A stretch of DNA of 64,000 nt, from contig NZ_CP009428.1 of the NCBI RefSeq assembly GCF_000758725.1, positions 5,952,001 to 6,016,000 on the forward strand. Reading direction: 5' to 3'. Of the stretch, positions 34,800 through 44,149 are shown piece after piece. The position numbers and the translations under genes are program-made. Within the stretch, counting starts at the first letter, position 1. Each line of letters starts with the position of its first letter. This DNA is from Paenibacillus odorifer (GTDB lineage Bacteria; Bacillota; Bacilli; Paenibacillales; Paenibacillaceae). The notes beneath the pieces are model-generated. The model did not search any database. It saw nothing but the letters and a program-made list of their open reading frames with translations, and was not told the origin of the DNA.

Positions 34800-35201
34800 A
34801 TGAAAAACAAAAACATCAAGGTATTATTATTGATTATCGCCGCAGTATTATTGACACTAAATTTATTTCAATTCAATAACAACGTAAGTCATAACAGATT
34901 AATGGATAGGTTGGACCTTAATCTGACATCAGAACTCGACGGTCTAAGACTGGAATTAGAACGATCCTCAACACCAAGCATTCTTGCTGTAGAGCAAGCG
35001 AGTAAAATTGCTGCCCTTTCGACGTATTCAACATTAGGGTTCGATTATGGATATACCTTGGAAACCAGAATACATGACAAATATGTGCAAAATGAACCTT
35101 TTAAAAAGATGGATCAAATTCAAGAGTTACTTCTAGCCCTTCTAAAAGACCCTGCAAATCAAGAATTGCAGCAACGATTAGATTTATTATTAGTGAAGTA
35201 G
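34800..35201 (+). CDS. Hypothetical single-pass membrane protein
   Basis: A 133-residue protein. The N-terminus NKNIKVLLLIIAAVLLTLNLFQF is a membrane anchor; the rest is soluble, helical and charged (LTSELDGLRLELERSS and MDQIQELLLALLKDPANQELQQRLDLLL), suggesting coiled-coil or helical-bundle assembly outside or inside the membrane. The ATG at 34800 follows GGAGGGTAATAGGAGAGCA, which offers two ribosome-binding sites. I do not recognise the family. It lies between the LplABC operon and the YesMN genes but on the opposite strand. Confidence 0.6.
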   Translation: MKNKNIKVLLLIIAAVLLTLNLFQFNNNVSHNRLMDRLDLNLTSELDGLRLELERSSTPSILAVEQASKIAALSTYSTLGFDYGYTLETRIHDKYVQNEPFKKMDQIQELLLALLKDPANQELQQRLDLLLVK

Positions 35202-35212
35202 CTTTAATTTAA

Positions 35213-35270
35213 GAAAAAAAAGCCACAGCTAAAGCTCAGGTTATACCTGAACTGCAACTGTGGCTTTTTG
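35213..35270. terminator. Bidirectional terminator between 34800-35201 gene and yesN-like gene
   Basis: AAAAAGCCACAG/CTGTGGCTTTTT outer stem and an inner CTCAGGT/ACCTGA stem between convergent genes, with T-runs on both strands. Confidence 0.8.
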
Positions 35271-35280
35271 GGCTTCTATT

Positions 35281-36831
35281 TTAGATGTTTTTGCGAAAAG
35301 AACTCGGGGAGAGCCCTACATATTTACGGAACTTGGCGTTGAAGTAATCGGGGTTCATGTACCCTACTTTCTCGGCCACCTCATATACTTTCATGCCTTG
35401 TGCTAGGAATTGCTTCGCCTTCTCAATCCGCACTTTGTCAACATACGTATTGAAGTATTCACCGGTAGTGTTCTTGAACATTTTACCTAGATATGCGCTG
35501 TTGTAATTAAATAACTCGGATAAGGTCTCAAGCTTAAGATTCTCATTGTAACGGCGGTTGATTAGCTCCGTAATTTTTTTGATCTCATTCCCTTTGCTGC
35601 CACTGGACATTTGATCGGCGATCTCCGCCATGAAATTGACGGCCTGCTCTTGCAGGTCTACCAGATAGTGACTATGGTAGAGCTCACCGATCGGCGGGGA
35701 ATGCTTAGCGGCATTGCTGCGAATCTCTGGATAGACCGGTTCGAGACGGGCCAACACCGTGCTGAGAATCCGCACAAATGTATCTTTGATCTGCTGCTCC
35801 TCACTGCCCGCAGCCAGTAGCTCCGCACAGATCGTATCCACTAGCGGTTCAATGGCAGCGCGGCTTCCGGTTTCAACAGCCAGCATTAGGCGGCTCTCCG
35901 CATCCTGCCCTTCTTCGGCGTACGCCTCCGCCACTCCAGGAAACAACATACCGGAGAGATCGGCGCTGATTAGAATCCCTTTGCGGTAAAAGAATGCCCG
36001 GCGCAGCAGTTCACGCGCCACTTGAAAAGACTGTGCCGCCTCTTCTGGTCCTGCTACAGGGCCTCCCGTTGCTGCGCTGAAGTCGTATCCCTCGCGACAA
36101 ATTAAGGAAGAAAGCTCTTCCATCAGCCGCTCCTGTTCCTGCTCTCCTGGTAGCGGCTCTTGCAGCAGGAATCCAATATATGGCGGCATCGTGAAAAACA
36201 TCCGCTCTTCACTGCTGCCAAAATACTGTTCTACCGCGGCCTTAACAGCCCGCTCTCCTTCCTCACTGCCGCCCGCAGGCGCGAGTAGTTCGAGTAGGAT
36301 CACTTCGACACGGTCTGGTTTAAGACCCAGTGCTGCCGCATGCTTAGCAGGATCATTCACCCCCTCCTCCGCAGTTGAAGGCTGCAGCAATGCACGCATC
36401 AGGCTTTCACGATTACGGGCAGGCTCCTCTTCATTCCAGCGGCTAAAGCGATCTTCCTGAGCGATCGTGACTCTGAGTTCCTCCAAATAGTTGATCAGCT
36501 CTTCCTCATCCACCGGCTTCAGTAAATAGCCGTCAATGCGGTAAGAAATGGCTCGTTTGGCATACTCAAAGTCCGCATGACCACTTAAAATCAGCACATG
36601 GCTGGTCGAGCCTTCTTCACGCAGCTCACCGATTAACTCCAGCCCGTCCATACCAGGCATGCGGATATCCACCACAATCAGTTCCGGATAAAAAATATGA
36701 TATTTCTCCTGAGCTTGCAAGCCGTTGGCGGCCGTAGCCACCACCGTATACCCCAGCTCTTCCCAAGGGATTAGAGCCCGAAGGCCTTCCCGCAGCTTTG
36801 GCTCATCATCAACAATCAATACTTTGATCAT
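35281..36831 (-). CDS. YesN-type response regulator with AraC DNA-binding domain
   Basis: A 516-residue regulator: receiver domain (1-120; VLIVDDEPKLREGLRAL, phospho-Asp in LIVVDIRMPGMDG), a long variable middle region (about 130-400) and a C-terminal AraC-type double HTH (about 415-516; LETLSELFNYNSAYLGKMFK and YEVAEKVGYMNPDYFNAKFRKYVG). Its start overlaps the YesM-type kinase stop by 4 bp. In Paenibacillus such pairs usually control adjacent oligosaccharide ABC operons, so the LplB-YtcP-LplA-GH95 operon 1.2 kb away is the prime candidate target (inference). Confidence 0.9.
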   Translation of the reverse strand: MIKVLIVDDEPKLREGLRALIPWEELGYTVVATAANGLQAQEKYHIFYPELIVVDIRMPGMDGLELIGELREEGSTSHVLILSGHADFEYAKRAISYRIDGYLLKPVDEEELINYLEELRVTIAQEDRFSRWNEEEPARNRESLMRALLQPSTAEEGVNDPAKHAAALGLKPDRVEVILLELLAPAGGSEEGERAVKAAVEQYFGSSEERMFFTMPPYIGFLLQEPLPGEQEQERLMEELSSLICREGYDFSAATGGPVAGPEEAAQSFQVARELLRRAFFYRKGILISADLSGMLFPGVAEAYAEEGQDAESRLMLAVETGSRAAIEPLVDTICAELLAAGSEEQQIKDTFVRILSTVLARLEPVYPEIRSNAAKHSPPIGELYHSHYLVDLQEQAVNFMAEIADQMSSGSKGNEIKKITELINRRYNENLKLETLSELFNYNSAYLGKMFKNTTGEYFNTYVDKVRIEKAKQFLAQGMKVYEVAEKVGYMNPDYFNAKFRKYVGLSPSSFRKNI

Positions 36832-38615
36832 AGATTTATGTCCTCCATTGGAATACGAAACGTAATAGATGTTCCTTCATTCATCCGGCTTTCGATATTC
36901 AGTCCATATTCAACACCGTAGGATAACTTCAAACGGTCGTGTACATTGCGCAGCCCGATCCGTGCCTCTTCCTGCTCATCACGAACCTCAAGGGTATAAC
37001 GGATCAGCTCCAGCTTGTCCGGAGTGATCCCGGCTCCATTATCGGTAATGGTAAAGACCGCATGATTCTGCTCACGCTTGATATTCACCGTAACCATTGC
37101 TCCATCCATCGTGTTGTCCAGCCCATGAATCACCGCATTTTCCACAAGCGGCTGCACAATCAGCGGCGGGATGTAGAGCGATTCGACGGCAGGGTCTACA
37201 ATAAATTGATATTTCAAACGATCCTCATAACGGAATTGCTGAATATCCAAATAACAACGAACCACTTCAAGCTCCTGGCTAAGCAAAATTTTACTTCGGC
37301 CTACCTCCAGATTACTGCGCATCATTTTGCCAAGAAGACGCACTACCCGTGCAATCTCCACTTGCCCTTTCATATGGGCCTCCATACGAATAGATTCCAG
37401 CGCATTGAACAAGAAATGAGGATTGATCTGGCTTGCCAGCATTTTAAAACGGATATCATTCTGTTTCTGTTCCAGCAGACTGTTCTGGTCATTAGATTCC
37501 TGTACCTCGAACATCAAATCGTTAATACTCCGCACCATAGAATTGAACTGACGAGCTAGCAGAGCAATCTCATCTTTGCCATCAATTTTTAATGAAGTGT
37601 CAAAATCACCCGTACTAACGCGGTTAATATGTCTGCTTAACTGCAATAATCTACGTGAAAATAACGAAGAGAAACTATATATGATTAAAAAGGCCAATAA
37701 AACGCTTACGGCAATCACGGTAATCGAAAGCTTAATCACCCGATTAGGTTCTTTGACTATACTATCAATAGAAAAAACAGAAATAATTCGCAGGGCGTTA
37801 CGGCTGGCTTGTGGTTTAAGTTCTTCTATCACTATTTTGGAGGCTTCACCATCTACTTCTGCCTCATAGCTCCCGCTTCCTTGCCCCAAAAGCTTTGTAT
37901 CAAAAGAAACATCTGCCAGTTTCTTTCCTGTTCGATCGCTCCGGTTCGCAGCAATGATGTTATCCTGATCATCCACGATCATGGTATCAAATGATTCCTG
38001 GCTCAGAATTGAAGTTAGCTGGTGACTGTTTACATTAATAACGAGCACGCCAATTTTACTGGAGCCCTCCAGCTCGATTTTGCGGACAAGGCTTAAATAA
38101 TTCCGCTGATCACGCTCATCCTCTATATATTCCCAACCGACGAGGCTATCGTACCGCTGTGCTCTCTGATACCACTGGCTCTCCTTAATGGCAGACGAAG
38201 GATTGATCAGCTCCCAGTTGTTAAGCAGCGTAGCATTATCAGTGTATAAACGTATGTTGGATATGTCTTTATATAATCTTAGGTATTCACGCATATCAGT
38301 GTAATCCCGATAAGCCTCAACCACATCATAAGTGCTTACATACTGGCGTATGGCGAGTTTTTTCAGCCGGGCATCATTGGACAATCGATACGCTATATCT
38401 TGCGATACACCGATGACTTCTTCTGTTCTTTTTTTTACCCGATCTACGTTAATTGAAGCTTGCTCCAGTGCGTTCTCAAACGCCATGGTCCTCATCTCAA
38501 TCGTAAGATAACCACCTACCAGTAATACCGGCAAAAGTGTAGTCAGTAAAAAAGCAAGCAGCAGCTTATTGCGGATTTTGATGTCATTCAGCACCTTAAC
38601 AAACCATTGAAACAT
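36828..38615 (-). CDS. YesM-type sensor histidine kinase
   Basis: A 595-residue membrane kinase. TM1 (NKLLLAFLLTTLLPVLLVGGYL) and TM2 (about 290-310, ITVIAVSVLLAFLIIYSF) enclose a ~250-residue extracellular double-Cache-like sensor. HAMP (about 312-365) follows, then a His_kinase domain with HFLFNALESIRMEA (His near 399) and HATPase_c (PPLIVQPLVENAVIHGL, ITDNGAGI, GIGLRNVHDRL). It is translationally coupled to the YesN-type regulator. The probable signal is an extracellular carbohydrate or a ligand-loaded binding protein. Confidence 0.9.
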   Translation of the reverse strand: MFQWFVKVLNDIKIRNKLLLAFLLTTLLPVLLVGGYLTIEMRTMAFENALEQASINVDRVKKRTEEVIGVSQDIAYRLSNDARLKKLAIRQYVSTYDVVEAYRDYTDMREYLRLYKDISNIRLYTDNATLLNNWELINPSSAIKESQWYQRAQRYDSLVGWEYIEDERDQRNYLSLVRKIELEGSSKIGVLVINVNSHQLTSILSQESFDTMIVDDQDNIIAANRSDRTGKKLADVSFDTKLLGQGSGSYEAEVDGEASKIVIEELKPQASRNALRIISVFSIDSIVKEPNRVIKLSITVIAVSVLLAFLIIYSFSSLFSRRLLQLSRHINRVSTGDFDTSLKIDGKDEIALLARQFNSMVRSINDLMFEVQESNDQNSLLEQKQNDIRFKMLASQINPHFLFNALESIRMEAHMKGQVEIARVVRLLGKMMRSNLEVGRSKILLSQELEVVRCYLDIQQFRYEDRLKYQFIVDPAVESLYIPPLIVQPLVENAVIHGLDNTMDGAMVTVNIKREQNHAVFTITDNGAGITPDKLELIRYTLEVRDEQEEARIGLRNVHDRLKLSYGVEYGLNIESRMNEGTSITFRIPMEDINL

Positions 38616-38758
38616 GGCCTTTCGCCCCCCGAAACCTTCACTATCTCATGTACAGGCTGCCACTACCTTGGAGATATTCCATACTTTACAGAAGAAAAAT
38701 GAAAACGGCAACATTTTTGAATATTGCCGTTCATCACCTCTATAAAGAAGATGGTCTT

Positions 38759-38797
38759 TAAAAAGGCCTTCCGCCAGATGCGAAAGACCTTTTTTTA
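38759..38797 (-). terminator. Terminator of xylB
   Basis: Near-perfect AAAAAGG.CTT.CGC/GCG.AAG.CCTTTTT hairpin 27 bp beyond the xylB stop, with T5 on the minus strand. Confidence 0.7.
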
Positions 38798-38823
38798 TAT
38801 CAGACAGATAGATAAATGGCGCT

Positions 38824-40320
38824 TTATTGGCGATATGCAGCCAGCTTGTTATTCAATTCGCGGGTCTGGCCGTAAACTTCCTGATAGAGGTTGAATAAAC
38901 CATCATAGATTGCCGTTTGTTTCGGATCTGGTTTATATACATCAGCAGGACGGATAAACGCTTCTGCACATTCCGCAAGGGATGTGAACCATCCACTTCC
39001 ATAAGCCGCCAGCATAGCTGCTCCCATTGCCGGACCCTGCTCACTTTCGAGCTTCACGATAGATGCATTGAAAATATCAGCCTGCATTTGCAGCCAAGCC
39101 TCATTTTTAGCTCCACCACCAATTGCAATGATCTCTGTAATCTCTTTGCCTGACTCACGTACAATCTCAATGGATTCACGCAGTGAGAAGGTAATGCCTT
39201 CTAATACTGCACGTGTAAAATGCGTCAACGTATGCCCTGAATCCATACCAATAAAGCTTCCGCGAATATTCGCATCTGGATGTGGTGTACGTTCTCCTAC
39301 AATATAAGGAGTGAATAACAGGCCGCCGCTGCCAGCTGGAATAGAGGAAACTCCGCTTAACAGCTCATCAAAGCTTTTGTCTGCCGCAAAGGTTTCTTTA
39401 AACCACGTAAGGCTATGACCAGCAGCTAGTGTAACCCCCATAATATAGTAGGCATCTTTTTCACCATGGTTAAAGAAATGGACTTTGCCTTCGAGATTCA
39501 AATCTTTATTGCTCTCATAAGAAAGAACTACACCAGATGTACCAATACTGCACATGGTCCGGCCTTCTCCCAATACACCCGCTCCAAGCGCGCCACAAGC
39601 ATTATCTGCACCACCAGCAAATACCTTCGTTGAAGATAAAAGACCTGATGCTTCAGCAATGTCCGGCAATAAGGTTCCAGTCTGTTCAAAGGATTCTACC
39701 AATCTAGGACAAAGAGAAAGCGGAAGTTCAAAAGCCTCTGCGATTTCTGCGCTCCATTCTTTAGAGCCTACATCCAATAGCAACGTTCCGGCAGCATCGG
39801 AGTAATCCATTGCATAATCACCCGTCAACCGATAACGCACATAATCTTTTGGCAGCAGGAACTGATGCGCCTGTGATAATACTTCTGGTTCATTCTCTTG
39901 AACCCACAGAATCTTAGGCAGTGTAAAACCTTCCAATGCTTTGTTTCTAGCGATATCGATCAACTTCGCTCCAAGCGTCTTCTCAATCTTACGGCATTGT
40001 GCAGTAGTACGGGTATCATTCCAAAGAATAGCTGGACGCAGCACTTGCCCTTCTTTATCTACCAGTACCAATCCGTGCATTTGTCCGGAGAAACTTAGAC
40101 CGTCTACTTGTGACGGGTCTATGCCTGATACTTCAATCAGACGGCGCAGGCTGACCAGCGTACCTTTTACCCAATCCTCAGGATTTTGCTCACTCCAGTT
40201 CGGTTGGGGTCTGCTTAGCGGGTAGGACTCGGAATGCTCAAAAGCCACCTTCCCCTGCGGGTCCACTAGAACAGTCTTCACTGCACTAGTCCCCAAATCA
40301 ACACCTATAACGTATTTCAT
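38824..40320 (-). CDS. xylB: Xylulokinase
   Basis: A 498-residue FGGY-family kinase that phosphorylates D-xylulose to xylulose 5-phosphate. The N-terminal phosphate-binding motif YVIGVDLGTSAVKTVLVD, the substrate-region signature LSFSGQMHGLVLVDKEG with ILWNDTRT, and the C-terminal ATPase motif IIAIGGGAKNEAWLQMQADI are all present. The length is usual for XylB. AGGAGG precedes the ATG. It follows xylA with a 250-bp gap that holds a xylA terminator and a tandem ~65-bp hairpin repeat reaching to the xylB ribosome-binding site, so expression may differ from xylA. Confidence 0.95.
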   Translation of the reverse strand: MKYVIGVDLGTSAVKTVLVDPQGKVAFEHSESYPLSRPQPNWSEQNPEDWVKGTLVSLRRLIEVSGIDPSQVDGLSFSGQMHGLVLVDKEGQVLRPAILWNDTRTTAQCRKIEKTLGAKLIDIARNKALEGFTLPKILWVQENEPEVLSQAHQFLLPKDYVRYRLTGDYAMDYSDAAGTLLLDVGSKEWSAEIAEAFELPLSLCPRLVESFEQTGTLLPDIAEASGLLSSTKVFAGGADNACGALGAGVLGEGRTMCSIGTSGVVLSYESNKDLNLEGKVHFFNHGEKDAYYIMGVTLAAGHSLTWFKETFAADKSFDELLSGVSSIPAGSGGLLFTPYIVGERTPHPDANIRGSFIGMDSGHTLTHFTRAVLEGITFSLRESIEIVRESGKEITEIIAIGGGAKNEAWLQMQADIFNASIVKLESEQGPAMGAAMLAAYGSGWFTSLAECAEAFIRPADVYKPDPKQTAIYDGLFNLYQEVYGQTRELNNKLAAYRQ

Positions 40321-40334
40321 TTTTGACCTCCTAA

Positions 40335-40469
40335 AAGTTTTATGGAGCTTAGCTTCTTGATTCTCTTCGCAATAAAACTCGCTTCGTAAGCATCTGCTTA
40401 GTTTTATGAGCGTTTACTACGTTGAGTTACTTCGAATAAAACTTACTTCGTAAGCATCCGCTTAGTTTT
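40335..40469 (-). repeat. Tandem ~65-bp hairpin-forming leader repeat before xylB
   Basis: Two units with a 65-bp period (TTCGCAATAAAACT at 40366 and TTCGAATAAAACT at 40431), each built from AGTTTTAT, a ~45-nt spacer, ATAAAACT and a GCTT/AAGC mini-hairpin. The block ends at the xylB Shine-Dalgarno. A third copy precedes the P1B-4 ATPase (47255-47329). Confidence 0.65.
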
Positions 40470-40475
40470 GGCTAC

Positions 40476-40516
40476 AAAAAGGGGGCTGCCGAAGAATGCT
40501 CTCTTCAGCAACCCCC
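40476..40516 (-). terminator. Terminator of xylA
   Basis: GGGGG.TGC.GAAGA/TCTTC.GCA.CCCCC stem followed by T5 on the minus strand, 55 bp after the xylA stop. Confidence 0.8.
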
Positions 40517-40570
40517 GTTGCATTTGTTCAAACTAGACTCAAAGCTTAAGCTTCAAGCTCCCTGTAAAAA

Positions 40571-41887
40571 CTACTCAGCCAAGATGTATTGGTTAAGGGT
40601 AGCTCTCAGGTATTCTTGACGTCCGGATTGGTTAGGACGTGGGTTCTCATTGTTCAAAGCATATTCAGCCAAAGAAGCCAATGTTGCTTTACCTGAAACG
40701 ATGTCTGCACCAACGCCTTCAGTGAAGCTGCTGTAGCGTTTGTCAACGAAGTCTTCGAATACGCGATCTTCGATCAATTTAGCAGCAACTTTTAAGCCTT
40801 TTGCGTAAGTATCCATACCAGCAATGTGTGCCAAGAACAGATCTTCTGGCTCGAAGGAAGGACGACGTACTTTAGCATCGAAGTTAATTCCGCCTTTGCC
40901 AAGACCGTCATTCTTCAATACTTCATAAAGAGTAAGTGTTGCATCGTAGATGTTAACTGGGAATTCATCAGTATCCCAACCAAGCAGTGTATCCCCTTGG
41001 TTAGCGTCAAGTGATCCAAGCATGCCATTAATACGAGCTACACGAAGTTCATGTTCAAAAGTATGACCTGCAAGCGTAGCGTGGTTAGCTTCAAGGTTCA
41101 GCTTGAAGTGCTTGTCGAGCTTGTATTTTTGCAAGAACGAAATTGTTGTTGCTGCATCGAAATCATATTGATGTTTAGTAGGCTCTTTTGGTTTAGGTTC
41201 GATCAGGAATTGACCATCAAAACCAATTTCCTTAGCGTAATCTACAGCCATGCTGAACAGACGTGCAATGTTATCTTGTTCAAGACCCATATCTGTATTC
41301 AGCAATTCTTCGTAACCTTCACGGCCGCCCCAGAATACATAGTTGCTTGCGCCCAGACGTTTACCAACTTCCAGACCTTTCTTCACTTGTGCTGCTGCAT
41401 GTGCGAAAACATCAGCGTTAGGTGTAGAACCTGCACCGTGCATATAACGTGGGTTAGTGAACATATTAGCTGTATTCCACAGCAATTTCTTGCCGGAAGT
41501 CTTCATGCCTTGTTCAAGGATATCAACGATAGTGTCGATGTTGCTGTAGAACTCACGCAAAGATGCGCCTTCTGGTGCGATATCTACATCATGGAAGCAG
41601 AAGTAAGGCAGATCCATCTTGTCCATAAATTCGAATGCTGCTTCAGCGCGAGCTTTAGCTTTATCAAGACCACTCAATTTGTCCCAGCTGCGAATTGCAG
41701 TTTCAGCGCCAAACGGATCAGAACCGCCAGCAGTTAATGTATGCCAATAAGCCATTGCAAATTTCAGATGTTCCTCCATAGTTTTGCCGGCTACGACTTC
41801 TTTAGGATTGTAGAATTTAAATGCATAAGGGTTGGTGGAACGGCTTCCCTCGTAAGAGATTTTGTTCACTGTCTCAAAATAAGCCAT
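40571..41887 (-). CDS. xylA: Xylose isomerase
   Basis: A 438-residue TIM-barrel enzyme converting D-xylose to D-xylulose, of the larger class II type found in Firmicutes. Characteristic motifs: FCFHDVDIAPEG (active-site His), NYVFWGGREGYE, LIEPKPKEPTKHQYD (metal-ligand Glu), NLEANHATLAGHTFEHE and LGSLDANQGD.LLGWDTDEFP (metal-binding Asp and Glu). GGAGG precedes the ATG. Its promoter region carries a cre-like site and an ACTTTGT/ACAAAGT palindrome that suits the divergent XylR repressor. Confidence 0.97.
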   Translation of the reverse strand: MAYFETVNKISYEGSRSTNPYAFKFYNPKEVVAGKTMEEHLKFAMAYWHTLTAGGSDPFGAETAIRSWDKLSGLDKAKARAEAAFEFMDKMDLPYFCFHDVDIAPEGASLREFYSNIDTIVDILEQGMKTSGKKLLWNTANMFTNPRYMHGAGSTPNADVFAHAAAQVKKGLEVGKRLGASNYVFWGGREGYEELLNTDMGLEQDNIARLFSMAVDYAKEIGFDGQFLIEPKPKEPTKHQYDFDAATTISFLQKYKLDKHFKLNLEANHATLAGHTFEHELRVARINGMLGSLDANQGDTLLGWDTDEFPVNIYDATLTLYEVLKNDGLGKGGINFDAKVRRPSFEPEDLFLAHIAGMDTYAKGLKVAAKLIEDRVFEDFVDKRYSSFTEGVGADIVSGKATLASLAEYALNNENPRPNQSGRQEYLRATLNQYILAE

Positions 41888-41917
41888 TGTGTAATCCTCC
41901 TCATATTGTGCTACGCT

Positions 41918-41931
41918 AGCAAGCGTTTACA
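41918..41931 (-). promoter_or_regulatory. Putative cre site of xylA
   Basis: Minus strand TGTAAACGCTTGCT matches TGNAANCGNWNNCA except for the last base, 30 bp before the xylA start; CcpA repression of xyl operons is well known in Bacilli. Confidence 0.5.
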
Positions 41932-41955
41932 GCATCATCTTAACACATCTTTTTG

Positions 41956-41980
41956 ACTTTGTATATTGGTTAAACAAAGT
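41956..41980. promoter_or_regulatory. Putative XylR operator
   Basis: The inverted repeat ACTTTGT-N11-ACAAAGT between xylA and xylR resembles the Bacillus xyl operator half-sites (AGTTTGT/ACAAACT) and is correctly placed for repression of xylA. Confidence 0.6.
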
Positions 41981-42155
41981 TTTTTTATAAAATTTCCGCC
42001 TCTTTAAGTCTCCCTTGCCTATCCGTTTAATATTCAAAAAATCCAACAAACATAGATTTCCTCTTTTCTGCCGATGTATTGCAATTTCCAGCACATCACT
42101 CTAGACTAAGTGGCATACAACAAAAGGGAACTATGCTAAAAAGGATGTGTGATTC

Positions 42156-43316
42156 GTGAAGGTTACCGGAGATCAGGCGCTGGTCAAAAAAATCAATAAA
42201 TCGATCGTACTACATACTATTCGAAGGAACTCTCCGCTCTCGCGCGCCAAGGTTTCAGAGATGACCGGACTGAATAAAGCTACCGTATCCAATCTGGTGG
42301 CAGAGCTATGCGCTCAAGAATTAGTGACTGAAGTTGGACCAGGTCAATCCAGTGGCGGCCGTAAACCGCTAATGCTGCATTTTAATAGCATGGCTGGCAG
42401 CGTAATCGGCATAGAGCTGCGAGTGAAGCAGCTGACAGCCGTCTTATGTGATTTAAGTGGTGGCATTCTTTTCGAAAGCGATTTCTCTCTGGATAATCAT
42501 GCGCTGCCTTATGTACTGGAACGGATGAAAAAAATAATCTCAGACTTGATTGATAAAGCACCTGAATCCCCATACGGTATCGTCGGCATCGGAGTAGGTG
42601 TCCCCGGGATGGTGGATGAGAACGGGGTTGTTCTTTTTGCTCCCAACCTTGGCTGGGAAATGGTCGACCTGCGGGGTATTTTGGAGGGGGAATTCGCGGT
42701 TCCAGTTACTATTGATAACGAAGCTAACGCAGGTGCACAAGGTGAACTGAACTTTGGGGCGGCAAAAGATGTTAGACATCTGCTCTACATCAGTGCGGGT
42801 TCAGGGATCGGATCCGGTATTATTATTGGCGGCGAGCTGTACAAAGGTGCACGAGGATATGCCGGCGAGACCGGACATATGACGATTGAAGCAAAAGGCA
42901 AGCCGTGCAGTTGTGGGAGTCGTGGCTGTTGGGAGCTATATGCCTCGGAGAAAACCTATGACCATTCCGAGTTCTCCCTCCCTGCTCATACTACACAAGA
43001 ACTGGTCCGTTATGCAGCCGCTGGACAAGAAGACGCCTTGCGCCACTTCTCATCTATGGGTGAATATCTCGGCATCGGAGTAACGAATCTAATCAATAGC
43101 TTTAATCCAGAGCTGATTGTCATCGGTGGAGCTTTATCCGAAGCAGAAGCCTGGTTAGGGGAGCCTCTTCGCGGGGTTGTCGCGGAGCGTACGCTTCCTT
43201 ATCATAAGCAGCAGCTCGAGATTACCTTCTCTAAGCTGGGCAGCCGGGGCACGATGATAGGCGCGGGGTTCTCTGCGGTTATGCATTTTCTAGGCGATAT
43301 TCGGGTCACCGTTTAA
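42156..43316 (+). CDS. xylR: Xylose operon repressor XylR (ROK family)
   Basis: A 386-residue ROK-family repressor with an N-terminal winged HTH (about 15-60; LHTIRRNSPLSRAKVSEMTG, LNKATVSNLVAELC) and a sugar-kinase-like sensor domain with VGIGVGVPGMVDENG, ISAGSGIGSGIIIGGELYKGARGYAGETGHM and the zinc motif CSCGSRGCWELYAS. It starts at a GTG behind AAAAGGATGTG. It is divergent from xylA. In homologues xylose binding releases the protein from DNA. Confidence 0.93.
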   Translation: MKVTGDQALVKKINKSIVLHTIRRNSPLSRAKVSEMTGLNKATVSNLVAELCAQELVTEVGPGQSSGGRKPLMLHFNSMAGSVIGIELRVKQLTAVLCDLSGGILFESDFSLDNHALPYVLERMKKIISDLIDKAPESPYGIVGIGVGVPGMVDENGVVLFAPNLGWEMVDLRGILEGEFAVPVTIDNEANAGAQGELNFGAAKDVRHLLYISAGSGIGSGIIIGGELYKGARGYAGETGHMTIEAKGKPCSCGSRGCWELYASEKTYDHSEFSLPAHTTQELVRYAAAGQEDALRHFSSMGEYLGIGVTNLINSFNPELIVIGGALSEAEAWLGEPLRGVVAERTLPYHKQQLEITFSKLGSRGTMIGAGFSAVMHFLGDIRVTV

Positions 43317-43509
43317 TGTAGTCTAATGGACAACGATTTTGCGGGACAGTTTCACGAGTGAAATTCATAAGCGGATAGAATTGACGTAAAATTGCCGCAT
43401 TTAGGTGGATCAAAAGTGCAGTAAAAGCAACTTAAATCCTATATAATAAAGGATAAGTTAGTGTGACATTTATCACTACAACCCCTTTTTTGAAATGGAG
43501 AGCGAGTCC

Positions 43510-43710
43510 ATGACCTATGTTGATACGTCTGATATCTCGGCACAGATGTTCATCACTGTGTTGCTTTTTCTGCTCATTATTGCCCCTTTGATCAGTCTCG
43601 GTGTGCTCCGTTTTTTTCAAGCCAAAAAGAAATCAGGATTCATTCTGATCGGCAGCGGTGTTGCTGTATACGTCCTATTTCAGATCATTACCTCTTTCAC
43701 TCAAGCTTAA
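43510..43710 (+). CDS. Small two-helix membrane protein
   Basis: A 66-residue protein with two hydrophobic helices (FITVLLFLLIIAPLISLGVL and FILIGSGVAVYVLFQII) joined by the basic loop RFFQAKKKSG. ATG 43510 is chosen because GGAG stands 9 bp upstream; an earlier in-frame ATG at 43495 overlaps that site. No family recognised. It is followed by a strong terminator and is probably expressed alone. Confidence 0.6.
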   Translation: MTYVDTSDISAQMFITVLLFLLIIAPLISLGVLRFFQAKKKSGFILIGSGVAVYVLFQIITSFTQA

Positions 43711-43734
43711 ATTGAACTTTGCGATTTACATCAT

Positions 43735-43776
43735 AAAAAATAGCCTGCGCATATAAGCGTCAGGCTATTTTTGTAT
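43735..43776 (+). terminator. Terminator of the two-helix membrane protein gene
   Basis: AAAAATAGCCTG-CGC/GCG-CAGGCTATTTTT hairpin 25 bp after the stop codon, T-rich on both strands. Confidence 0.85.
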
Positions 43777-43784
43777 ACCTAGAC

Positions 43785-43822
43785 CACAAAAAGGTCACCT
43801 CCAAAATGGAAGCGACCTTTTG
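43785..43822 (-). terminator. Terminator of the glutaredoxin gene
   Basis: AAAAGGTC..CTCC/GGA..GACCTTTT stem 25 bp past the stop on the minus strand, followed by T5. Confidence 0.75.
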
Positions 43823-43844
43823 AATTTCTTCGCAGAAATCTTAT

Positions 43845-44084
43845 TTAATTAACAGTCGCCAATGCTTTGTCGAACTGAGTTTTGTTCATCCCCACGATTT
43901 TGTACTCACCAATTACAGTTACAGGAACAGCTCTCATTCCCATATCCCAAACCTGCTGTGCGTAATCATCATTCTGCTCGATGTTACGTTCTTCATAGGC
44001 TACGCCTTTTTCGCTCAAAAAGCTCTTCACCTGACGGCAATGTGGACAATTTGTTGAAGTATATACAATTACATTTTCCATCAT
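43845..44084 (-). CDS. Glutaredoxin-like (NrdH-type) redox protein
   Basis: A 79-residue thioredoxin-fold protein with the active-site motif CPHC (Cys13, Cys16) and the cis-Pro motif MRAVPVTVIG, ending KIVGMNKTQFDKAL. Firmicutes of this type lack glutathione, so such proteins are usually reduced by thioredoxin reductase or bacillithiol. The trxB gene lies directly upstream (65-bp gap, same strand), suggesting a functional pair. The start may be either of two adjacent ATGs (44084 or 44081); AGGAGG is 4 or 7 bp away. Confidence 0.85.
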   Translation of the reverse strand: MMENVIVYTSTNCPHCRQVKSFLSEKGVAYEERNIEQNDDYAQQVWDMGMRAVPVTVIGEYKIVGMNKTQFDKALATVN

Positions 44085-44149
44085 TAGACCTCCTATGGAA
44101 GATTACAGTTATGTTATTTATTGTAGCACTGGGAGTTTTCTATACCAAA

